Below are positions 54,856 through 64,000 of a stretch of DNA of 64,000 nt, in pieces. The translations under genes were made by a program, and so were the position numbers. The notes beneath the pieces were generated by a model. The model ran no database searches, had not been told where the DNA came from, and saw nothing but the letters and a program-made list of their open reading frames with translations. The DNA is from Conus ventricosus (lineage: Eukaryota; Mollusca; Gastropoda; Neogastropoda; Conidae): the NCBI GenBank assembly GCA_018398815.1, contig CM031616.1:73180355-73244354 (forward strand). The letters run 5' to 3'. How positions within the stretch are numbered: position 1 is the stretch's first letter; each line of letters starts with the position of its first letter.

Positions 54856-54985
54856 AATAATCGTTATTTTTTGGTTATTGACGTCTACTTGTCAGAGAAC
54901 AGGAAAAGGCGGCTTTAGGGCACTTTTGCCCAAAAACTGGTTGAGGGTGAAAGTGGCTTAGAGTCGGCCTTTTCCTGTTTCTCTC
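54793..54985 (-). repeat. right terminal inverted repeat of the Polinton
   Basis: Partner of 39281-39463. The outer ~95 bp of each repeat also folds back on itself: AACAGGAAAAGGC at 54898 faces GCCTTTTCCTGTT at 54967. The last ~20 codons of the packaging ATPase fall inside this repeat. Confidence 0.9.
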
Positions 54986-56294
54986 ACGGTTACAATCACA
55001 GAAGGCTGCGCTATGCCCAACGTCTCTTCCTTCACCTGTTACCACAGGACTACGCCCCTGTCTTGTGCCAGCTGGCACACTGTCATTGTTTACGTACTGA
55101 CATGCATTTCCAATAGACCATGATCATGCTACAGACATGTCAGCCTGAGTGTCCACAACTGTCACCGACTGCTGAAAAGACGGTACAAAACAGAAAAACA
55201 AAACAAAACATAACACACACAAGATCTGGAAAAAAAACAACAAACAAACATGACACAGTGAAGTAAAGGGAAAAACTGTGTTTAAACTGGGGTGCGGGTG
55301 GAGGTGTCCGCTGTATGAATGCTGACAAGCACAGAACTTTTGTTAAATTACCTGACATACCTGACAGAACGATGTTCATGGTAGCAGTCTCACTGAAACA
55401 CTATCAAACCCAGAGGGGAAAAACAGCTTTTGTACTGGCAACCAGTCCAGTCACAATCCTGCCAGTGATCACAATCCACAGTTTGGATTCTTCAGCTTAC
55501 CACACTTTCCACACCAGCATTTCACCAGCTGTAGGCAGTGTACTGCACCTGCTGCGTCATACTGCCAGGGGACTGAACTCTTTCATCGTCAACTGTTCTT
55601 ACATGCGCACGAAGTGGTGTGCTCCTGGGTTCATCATCTCATGCACAGTCCACCACAGTGGCATAGGCCAGATATCCAGAGCTGCAACTCTACACGATTT
55701 TCATTCACATAGGACAGCCATTTGTTGCCCTGAATTCCCCCCCCCCCCCCCCCCCCCCCCCCCACACAAACCATCCTTAAGTGTCAAGAAAACAATCACC
55801 CCTAAAACAAACAAACACCACCACTATCAGAAAATGAGTCATTCAGGATATCACTCACAGGCTGGGCTAGCAGGTATGAGCCTCTTGTCTGATCTCAATA
55901 TTCTCAATCATTGTACAAGTACCAGGCAGAAAACAACCCAGGAAGATTCGGTACACTGACTGAGCTGTCCTGGGGAGATGCAGGGATAGCTGTCCTGGCT
56001 GGCACTGCTCGCAACAACGGCGCCTGATGGGGCAGAGCCTTGGAGGGTACCCCTCACCTTACTGGCAAGTCCTGCCTCCCCACCATCACCCTCACTGCCC
56101 CACCACAGGGGCTCTGGACTGTGAACATCAATGGGAAGGGGGGGGGGGGGGGGGGGGGGGGGCTATATCGGATGTTCTGAATCCCTAGGAGAGAGGGGCA
56201 CTGAATTGGGATACACAGTTTCCTCGGTCAAACCACTGGACTATGGTCAGGGCTGACCCCTCAGTTGACTGTCAGCTGCCACGCAGTGCTGGTG

Positions 56295-56295
<1 letters not shown>
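54986..56295. other. non-coding flank with poly-C and poly-G runs
   Basis: Poly-C at 55738-55763 and poly-G at 56138-56162, with A-rich sequence near 55180-55260. No exon or transposon recognised. Confidence 0.5.
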
Positions 56296-56358
<63 letters not shown>

Positions 56359-56532
56359 TGTGTGTTTCATTTAACGTCTATCCACTATTCGTGATATTAG
56401 ACAACAACAACAAAAAAAGGTTAATGTGTACGGAAGTAATTGCAAGCGTGCACATAATGTATGCATGTGTATATGTATGGGTGCGCGTGCACGCGAATGT
56501 GTGTGTGCGTGGGTATGTGTGTGTGTGTGTGT

Positions 56533-56578
<46 letters not shown>

Positions 56579-56758
56579 TGTGAGTGTGTAAGTGCGTGCG
56601 TGCGTGCGTGTGTGTGTGTGTGTGTGTGAGTATGTGTGCCTGTGTGTGTGAGTGAGATAGTTGTGGATGTGTAAGTGTGCGAATATCTTTACATGAGTCA
56701 TAAGTGAAGATTAACATAAAACAAAATACTTAAAACCAACAACTAACTAGTGTCAGTG

Positions 56759-56820
<62 letters not shown>

Positions 56821-56834
56821 CTCTGTGTTGTTTC

Positions 56835-56909
<75 letters not shown>

Positions 56910-56923
56910 CTCTGTATTGTTTC

Positions 56924-57002
<79 letters not shown>

Positions 57003-57032
57003 CTCTGTGTGTGTGTTTGTGTGATGTGTGTG

Positions 57033-57076
<44 letters not shown>

Positions 57077-57168
57077 TGTGTGTGTATGTGTGTGTATCTG
57101 TGTGTGTCTGTCTGTATGTGGTCTCTGTATGTGTCTGTCTGTCTGTGTGTGTATCTGCATATATGTGT
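56296..57168. repeat. (GT)n-dominated region
   Basis: Six or more long (GT)n tracts (56296-56368, 56500-56575, 56600-56630, 56757-56817, 56836-56906, 56926-57001, 57027-57090). Three are separated by a repeated ttctctgt(g/a)ttgtttcac spacer at 56818, 56907 and (shortened) 57000, showing block duplication. Confidence 0.95.
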
Positions 57169-57470
57169 GTGTATAAGGGAGGGTGGAGGAGGAGGGTGTG
57201 GGAGAAAGGGGAGAGTGGGAGAAGAGGGGGCACCTGTATATATACACAGGGAGGAAGGAAGAGACAGCAACTGATCCCATCCGGTTATTGATCCCCCGTA
57301 TCACCATGAGATATCAGAGCTGCCATGCAGTGACAGGTGGACCGACATCATCACCACAGTGATGGAGGGGGAGAGGGAACAGGGTGGTACCTGCTTAGCA
57401 GTGACAGTGTGTCCACCCTGGGGTTGTCTCCAAACAGGAGAGGGAGGGAGAGGGGCAGGGCATGCTATTC
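57169..57470. other. non-coding, purine-rich
   Basis: GA-rich sequence near 57175-57270 and 57360-57460. No exon other than the candidate at 57471. Confidence 0.4.
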
Positions 57471-57532
57471 CTCTGTGATCGACAGCGGAGCTGGACATGC
57501 CTGGCGAGTAGTACTCCTTGTACACCAGTTTC
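57471..57532 (-). CDS. candidate 5' coding exon of the CRMP-type gene
   Basis: The minus strand reads KLVYKEYYSPG then MSSSAVDHR, with G or C at most third codon positions, as in the proven CRMP exons. A TAG acceptor precedes it (minus strand, just above 57532). It would end one base into a codon, and the exon at 29321 begins with the remaining two bases (AG), so the junction would read DHR-E-RPVAP. The weakness is the donor: after the last exon base the sequence is GAATAG rather than GTAATAG, so a lost T must be assumed. Such one-base losses occur elsewhere in this assembly. It could also be a chance open stretch. If real, the intron behind it is 28 kb and contains the Polinton. Confidence 0.33.
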
Positions 57533-57575
57533 CTACATGAAGCCAGCTGGTTGGACAAGCAGCCTGAACCACCTG

Positions 57576-57778
57576 TCCATCTGCCCCTCTTCCCACTTCA
57601 TGGAATGACCACAGGACAGTGGCCAATGCCTGGTCAGACAAACCCATCTGCCCCTCTTCCCACTTCATGGAATGACCACAGGACAGTGGCCAATGCCTGG
57701 TCAGACAAACCCATCTGCCCCTCTTCCCACTTCATGCAATGACAACAGGACAGTGGCCAATGCCTGGTCAGACAAACA
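57576..57778. repeat. ~67-bp minisatellite, 3 copies
   Basis: The unit is catctgcccctcttcccact, tcatggaatgaccacaggac, agtggccaatgcctggtcag, acaaac. The third copy has ATGCAATGACA for ATGGAATGACC. Confidence 0.94.
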
Positions 57779-57865
57779 CTAAAGTGAATTCCCACACCAT
57801 TTCCTTAGTCGCTGAACAGATTGGCCTTGTAACTGTGTTGGGGATCCAGATTCAAGGTCTCCCGG

Positions 57866-57938
57866 GGAGGGGGGGGGAGGGAGGGGGGGGGGGGACGGGG
57901 AGAGGGGGGGACGGGGAGAGGGGGGGGAAGGGGGTGTT
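57866..57938. repeat. G-rich tract
   Basis: Repeated GGGGGGGACGGGGAGA units. Confidence 0.9.
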
Positions 57939-59050
57939 AAGGTCAAACCAACCCCAAAACACCTGAGGATACTCAGTCACAGCTGCGAAAAACATGGCCA
58001 CGTTAGGTGAGTGCTATTACTGCTAGGCAGAGAGGAGACAAAGGGTGAAAGAAAGCAATAAATCAGTTTACAAACCAGAATATATAGTGGCTGTTGTATC
58101 CACCACCCGCTATCACTCAACAGAGGGGGTTAGCATAAGCCGCTAATGGTGAGAAAAACAACAACAGAATGTGCTGCGGTTCCAGAAAGGAGTAGGCAAG
58201 GCACAGCAAAAGTCTGTGTGGAGTCCACAGCAAAGCACTAGGCTGCAGAAGGATGAGGAAGTGGAAGCAACTCTGCTATAATAAATAAGATAATGACAGC
58301 AGCACCTGTTTACTGCCATACCCATGAGCATTTGGCCAAACAGAGAGCGGATTCACAGCTCAAGCTTGCACGAGTTGAAGTGTTACATTCAGAATTACTC
58401 TACACTGACACTGAGACAGTGAGATAGTTAACTCTGTGTCCTTTACCTAACTCTCTTGCATTCACACATCTCACACAGGAACTCTTCCTGGAATCGGTCT
58501 TTCCACTGACTTGGACTCAAGTAAAACGTGAATGGAGCCATCTACAGTATAAATCAGAACCAGCATTTCACTGGTCACGCCAGACTTTTGTGGTACATTT
58601 TTTTTCACAGAATGTATTGCAAGGCGAGGATGGTTTGAACCGATCCCACTGCATACATAATGAAGTGGTGGCCGACTGCAACCGGTTTGAACACAGGGAG
58701 GCAATTCTCTGATGGATGGTTTAACCACAGTGAATGCAGCTACCAAGAGAGTTATGTCTACACAGGTTTTCTCCTTAAGTTCTCTCTGGTCAAAAAATGC
58801 TCCAGTGCATACATCACATGTTCATATCTTAAGTAAATGATGGATTTCACAAAGCCTAGGCAATCATGACTCACTGAACACACCAAAGGGGGCATGGCAC
58901 TCGTTTATCACATGTAGCCCTTGAGAGAGGCACAGTTAGAAAGACTAAAATCTCCTGCCACTCACACACAGGAACTCACAAAACCACCCCTGTTCATAGC
59001 AGCTCCACAGGGCCTCCCTGTGTGCTCTCACAGCATTACATACACTACCT
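57939..59050. other. no gene recognised
   Basis: Mixed sequence with isolated B-box-like strings (for example GGTTTGAACCGATCCC at 58630) but no matching A-box, tail or second copy. Confidence 0.4.
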
Positions 59051-59069
59051 ACTTCTGAGGAATAGTCAG

Positions 59070-59362
59070 TGTCACCATCTTCACACACACACTACCTGAT
59101 CTGATGATTGCTAGTCAGTGTCACCATCTTCACACACTACCTGATCTGATGATTGCTAGTCAGTGTCACAATCTTCACACACACACTACCTGATCTGATG
59201 ATTGTTAGTCAGTGTCACCATCTTCACACACTACCTGATCTGATGATTGTTAGTCAGTGTCACCATCTTCACACACACACACTACCTGATCTGATGATTG
59301 CTAGTCAGTGTCACAATCTTCACACACACTACCTGATCTGATGATTGCTAGTCAGTGTCAGA
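59070..59362. repeat. ~46-50 bp minisatellite, 6 copies
   Basis: The unit is gtcagtgtcaccatcttcac, acacactacctgatctgatg, attgcta, with CAC/CAA and GCTA/GTTA variants. Confidence 0.94.
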
Positions 59363-60004
59363 ATCATCCCCACTATTTTGGTTCGGGACCTAAAAATGCT
59401 GCCTTGTTCATCTTCACCTGTCTTTCCACCGTTGATCGCATTTCCACCACTTCAGTATCACTGCTGTTCTTGGTCTTTTTGCTTGTTTGGGTTTTCTTTT
59501 TTCTTTCTGTTTTATCTCTCATGTTCCCCTGCGACGTTTCTCCCACACTGCTCCTGCTGTCTGCCCACACACAGCTACACCAAGGTATGTCCTCTTCAGC
59601 CCCACTACCAGCAGTCCACGGGGAGAGAACAACATTAAGCTGTCATGAGGCAACCCAGCAGATGAGACACTCTCCTGCTGCTCAGTCACTTTGGAGATGA
59701 CAAGAGGCGCCTGTTCCACCCAACATGCATATCATCCACAACCAAGACCAAAACCAGTGGAAGAGATGGCTGGGTGCAGACAGTGGTGTTGATCCAATCC
59801 ATCAGCTCCAGAGATACACAACAAGCAATCCTCTTCAGACAAAGAACTGGGCTGCAGGGCACTGCTGACTGTTGAGCCACCTCAGCCGAATTGAGATTGC
59901 CCACACAGGCAAATATCCATGTGACATGGATCTGAGACCCCACAACACACCCTACAACACTGTCCAGCCCATGATGTCCAACAGCATCAAACCCAGCCAA
60001 AGAG
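59363..60004. other. no gene recognised
   Basis: No transposon motif, exon or repeat seen. Confidence 0.4.
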
Positions 60005-60243
60005 CGGCACCAAGCCCATCTTACAACAGTGCCCATCAACTCGCCAATTAGATGCAACATCTTGGACATCACGCCCATCTTACAACAATGCCCATCAACT
60101 CGCCAATTAGATGCAACATCTTGGGCATCACGCCCATCTTACAACAATGCCCATCAACTCGCCAATTAGATGCAACATCTTGGGCATCACGCCCATCTTA
60201 CAACAATGCCCATCAACTCGCCAATTAGATGCAACATCTTGGA
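60005..60243. repeat. 59-bp minisatellite, 4 copies
   Basis: The unit is cgcccatcttacaacaatgc, ccatcaactcgccaattaga, tgcaacatcttgggcatca. The first copy has AAGCCC and ACAGTG variants. Confidence 0.94.
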
Positions 60244-60689
60244 CACAAATGCGCGCAACCATGAGTGTGGAGAGGAAACCAAAGCTGAGGTCACCATGAC
60301 TGCAGGGCGTGAGGTGAACCAGTGCAACAAGGGGGAGGGGATGCTCTGAGAAGTGACATGAGAGTTGAACAGCCAGTCAGTGATGTAGCCAGTCACTCGC
60401 TCAACAAGGCACATCACACAGAATCACCGGCCAGCATTTACATTACAATTCACTGAATTCATTTTCAATTCATATTGTACAACATTTGCAATTATCAAGT
60501 TGCCTGGGATATACCAAAAAAAGCCAGAAAGCTTAACATCAAACAAGATCGAATGCATAACACTTTTATTTTTTTAAGGCAAGTGTGCCAACACCACCCA
60601 CCACAACAATTCCTGGAACTCAAAAGGACAATCTAACACAAGCTCAGATGTATGTTTGGGGAATATAATCTATCGTCACCCACAGTGAG

Positions 60690-60721
60690 AGAACACACGC
60701 ACACGCACACACATACATACA

Positions 60722-60780
<59 letters not shown>
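60690..60780. repeat. (CA)n microsatellite
   Basis: CA tract with TACA interruptions at the left and TATACGTATGCATA at the right end. Sequence 60244-60689 shows no feature. Confidence 0.95.
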
Positions 60781-61034
60781 GTATGCATACACTTCTACAG
60801 AGTTTTAAAAAATGTTCAGTATGTGAAATTCAAGCCAACAGAAAGCAGTGGTATACCAGCTCTTAGCAGTGAAGTATGCGCAAGCCTCCTTGATCAGATC
60901 ATCATTTTTAACACTATATAACAGGCACTTCTAATCCACCTTCTCTGAAAGATCAGAAACAAGTAAAGAATTCAAACTAAAAAAAAGCAAACTATAGCAC
61001 TGTGTGCAAACTACAACCGAAACTAACCCCATGT

Positions 61035-62200
61035 AAACTACAGTAAAGCCACCGGTCCTGATAACCTAAGCCCTGTGTACTCCAAGAGGAGGACCACCAG
61101 ATAACATAGCACCCACTCAAACAATCATCTGCAACACAGCCCTTGATAGTGGCAAAGTCCTTGTGACTGAAGGAATGTACACATCACACTGATGTGAAAG
61201 GTGATGACTTGTAAAACAGAGAACTACCATCCAATTTCCCAAACATACTACCCTCCTATTTCCCAAACATGCATTTGATCAAAATGTCAAATATCAGAGC
61301 ACGCTGTCACCAGTCGCATGTTGAGTCAAACTCAAAGTGACAACAATAACATCACCCAACGAACAGAATCATTCGACAATGTCAACATCAGTATGCACAA
61401 GTGGAAACAATCCTGAAGACAGCCTTATCATAAACACTTTCTCTAGGCTCACCTAACAAACTCAGTCTGGGCTTTCTCAACACACAACAGAGCTATGGAA
61501 TCTGTGAGAAAGTCAAACAGAGATCATCTTCAGGCCAGTCCCAAGCTGTGGCTTAGTAGCTGTCAATGGGAAAAATCCAGTTGTATAAGTGTGAAACCTG
61601 GCATGCCCCAGCTTGGCCCAAAGCTCTGTGCTATGACCCCACGTTCTGACATAGATCTATAACATGCAAAAGGACCTGAAGCCGCCTGTGCATCGCTTTG
61701 CAAACACTACTGTTGTGCACATGACTGTCCCGTCCAGTGCTGATTATGGTTCACGGTTTCCAGGAAGACCTTGACAAGCTGGCAACATGAGTACATAAAC
61801 AGAAGATGACCTTCTGCTCAGAAAAGTGCAAAACCTTAACCATAACTTGCGAAGAAGCCCCATACATTTTTCAGGCTGATAGTCTAGAAAACATAATCCG
61901 CAAAGTATCTTGGAATCTACATTACCTCCAACCAGCGCCGGAATGGAGATATCACCAAAACCTGTGCAAAACCAAACAGCAGTTTAACTTTTAAAGGTTT
62001 TAAGAAGAAACATGAACACTGTTCCATATTTGTCAAAGAAAATGCTTGACCCATTCTTGAATATGCTGGTCCAGTCCAGGATCCATACACACAAAGGGGA
62101 TATGTTTAGAGATGGCTTGGAGTTGGACATGATTCATCAACATACAGCCTGTTCCTATAGCTATATGTGGCCTGGTGGGTGCCACTTGTGGAGGTGTGGT
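61035..62200 (+). pseudogene. LINE reverse-transcriptase fossil (Jockey/CR1-like)
   Basis: Heavily mutated, but ordered RT landmarks survive: SKATGPDNLSPVYSK near 61040 (KATGPDN.. is the classic RT motif), KTENYHPIS near 61215 (NYRPIS), LTFCSEKCKTLTI near 61805 (W.L.FN..KCK), YLGIYITSN near 61905 (YLGV.ISS.L.W..HI), TKTCAKPNSSLTF, and PILEYAGPVQDPYTQ near 62050 (P.LEYA..VWDP). The F.DD box region could not be read. Many stops and frameshifts show it is long dead. Which LINE clade is uncertain. Confidence 0.8.
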
Positions 62201-62451
62201 GAATGCTGAGTGGTCGTGCAGAAGTGCTGTGGAGTGGTAAGGCAAGCCAAAGGCAGTGGTGAGGCAGTCAGGCAAGAGACAATCAGGGAGGCAGCAGGAG
62301 GTGACGTCAACGTTTATTCAAGGGCTGGTCTCTCTCTCCTGACGTCTCAAGGGCGAGGGACAATCATCAGTTGTAGTATGAAGTCATGTTCAATAACAAG
62401 TTTTCTGAATTCAACATCAGCATAAACAACTGATCGCGTTAAATTTGGATC

Positions 62452-62535
62452 CTAATCCACCAGGTCTAATCCACCAGGTCTAATCCACCAGATCTAATCC
62501 ACCCGGTCTAATCCACCCGGTCTCATCAACCAGAA
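62452..62535. repeat. 14-bp tandem repeat, 6 copies
   Basis: taatccaccaggtc repeated with A/G and A/C variants, the last as tcatcaaccagaac. Confidence 0.93.
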
Positions 62536-64000
62536 CCTTTCAGGGCCATGGGGCCTCTTTCAGTTTCATAGTCTTGAGTTTGTTTACAGATCTCCATGGT
62601 CACACACACAATGTCAGTTATCACTAAACAACTGTGCAGATAACAGCTTTCGTTTGAGCATATCTTAACATACACCACAATGATGCCTGATTAGATCTGA
62701 ACAATGACGCAATACGTTTCCAGGATATGACGTCATTAACTTAAATTAAATGACAAAATGACAAACTTAAACTTTTACCCCAAAAATCTTATTGTTACAA
62801 CTCCCAAAACAACCAAACCAAAGAAAATAAACTTACTTGAAATTCCGAACGATCGTTAACTCTAGTGACTTAACAACAACGAAGGAAAAATCTCATTTTT
62901 ATCGATATGAAATAATTACAATTTCCACGATGCAAAATGTCTACAACAAGACAATTCTATGATGCAACACAAACTACAGAGATCTACGTAAAAAAAAGGT
63001 ATGTATTCCTAAAATGTGATGTAACTCTAAAATGCAAGATGAATTTATAATCCAAACAAATCTACGATCTAATAAAACACAGCATACAACATATTGTTGT
63101 GTCCTAACACATTTTCCGGCACATAAAGTGCCACACCACTTCATATAGGAACTCATCTAGTAAAAGTAGTATGACTGTCAGTATCACCACCCTCAAACAG
63201 AAACCTCTAGAACAGTTGAAAGTAGAGAAGAGACTCTCATCTTGTCATGATGTATAAATCAAAGATCTCAAACAATCGCATAACAATACCCGAAAAAGGT
63301 CACCTTATTTTACCAAAAAGACAGCTGTGTAACTGGCATCAACAACGATACAACATTCCACCTGCACAATAGCTTTATGGAAGCGATCCTTCTTCCTGAG
63401 AACCGTCTGGGATGGGAACTCATTTCCACTGAGCCAGCAAGCACTGTGTCACATGATTTGCTCAAAGCATTCTTTTCTATGCTGAGATATTGAGAACTGA
63501 GAATAAAAGTTTAAATGATCAATCCAGCCTTTTAACCCTGTTGCTGGTACTCTTTTTAACATATGCATCACGATCAGGATCAGAATATGTATGTTGCTGG
63601 AACCTTCCGAGGTTAAATAATAGCAATGGAAAAAGAGAGAGAAGCCCACATTCTTAGTATTTTGCTAAAACCCTCTTCATGTAAATAAAAACTTATTATA
63701 AATTCACCTATGGCATAATCAAGTGCTGATTGGGGCCTGTAATGGGCAAAGCAGCAGATCCACAACACCAAAATACTGAAGTTTCAAATTAAATTCAAAG
63801 ACAATGTTGTCTTTCATTTTAAATGAAATTCTTCTTATCTTCTAAAACATAGATGATGCCGCTTAATTATCTCTGATATGTGCTTCATTTTCCATGGGCA
63901 AAGCCGGTCACAGTACATGATTACAAGCGTCACAGATGATGACTGTGCATATGAGTAATCTTCGTTATCACAGGAAATTCCGAAATACCACAGAAACTGA
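62536..64000. other. no gene recognised
   Basis: AT-rich sequence with no exon, transposon motif or tandem repeat that I can support. Confidence 0.4.

Larger units (their letters stand above)
39281..54985. mobile_element. Polinton/Maverick, 15.7 kb, full length with TIRs, genes broken
   Basis: Terminal inverted repeats of about 185-195 bp bound a set of genes diagnostic of Polintons: retrovirus-like integrase, protein-primed family B DNA polymerase, capsid-type genes and FtsK/A32-type packaging ATPase. Small coiled-coil or membrane genes of the kind that accompany them are also present. Length is within the usual 15-20 kb. ACGG occurs directly outside both ends, a possible part of the 6-bp target duplication. 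Nearly every gene has frameshifts, so it is non-functional as assembled. No adenovirus-type cysteine protease was recognised. It would sit in the first long CRMP intron if the 57.5-kb exon is real. Confidence 0.93.

Noticed and set aside
58615..58645. B-box-like GGTTTGAACCGATCCC considered as a tRNA or SINE promoter
   Set aside because: No A-box at the right distance, no cloverleaf and no second copy. Similar lone strings at 3315 and 8838 were also dismissed.

Overview
ORGANISM. The window is animal nuclear DNA. It has split genes with GT-AG introns, LTR and non-LTR retrotransposons, a Polinton/Maverick, mariner-type and hAT-like DNA transposons, SINE-like repeats, and a very heavy load of microsatellites and minisatellites. 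The transposon mix, and a LINE ORF1 type I associate with molluscs, point to a lophotrochozoan, probably a mollusc. That assignment is inference. Positions 38901-39000 are an assembly gap of 100 N. Single-base indels in homopolymers break almost every coding sequence, including conserved exons of the host gene, so part of the apparent decay is probably consensus error. HOST GENE. One minus-strand gene of the dihydropyrimidinase / collapsin response mediator protein (CRMP, DPYSL) family occupies most of the window. Seven consecutive coding exons run leftwards at 29228-29321, 22781-22854, 11459-11568, 9540-9703, 7942-8083, 6861-6929 and 3169-3289. They encode a continuous stretch from the N-terminal IVNDDQS motif to the VMSKSSAE motif. 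The rest of the C-terminal half lies off the left edge. A possible earlier exon at 57471-57532 has the right reading phase. Three of the zinc-binding histidines of true dihydropyrimidinases are replaced, so the product looks like a CRMP-type pseudoenzyme. LAYOUT. 1-1.1 kb: degraded sequence with a decayed tandem repeat. 1.4-11.5 kb: five exons separated by tandem repeats and two copies of a SINE-like repeat. 12.0-21.0 kb: a complete but broken Ty3/gypsy retrotransposon (plus strand, TTGG target duplication). It has an array of co-varying stem-loops in its 3' non-coding region, one of which is split by a nested hAT-like element. 21.3-22.5 kb: a broken mariner. 23.1-27.7 kb: a second, young Ty3/gypsy (minus strand, 159-bp LTRs, ACAGA target duplication). 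27.8-28.1 kb: a telomere-like tract inside inverted and direct repeats. 28.3-38.3 kb: micro- and minisatellites, including a 2.6-kb array of a 52-bp unit. 38.4-38.9 kb: the 5' end of a LINE cut by the gap. 39.3-55.0 kb: a whole Polinton/Maverick with terminal inverted repeats, integrase, protein-primed DNA polymerase B, capsid-type genes, packaging ATPase and several small membrane or coiled-coil genes, nearly all frame-broken. 55-64 kb: simple repeats, minisatellites and a LINE reverse-transcriptase fossil. HOW IT WORKS TOGETHER. Only the CRMP-type gene looks like a host gene. Everything else sits in its introns or flanks as independent mobile or tandemly repeated DNA. I saw no bacterial operon, CRISPR array or rRNA gene.
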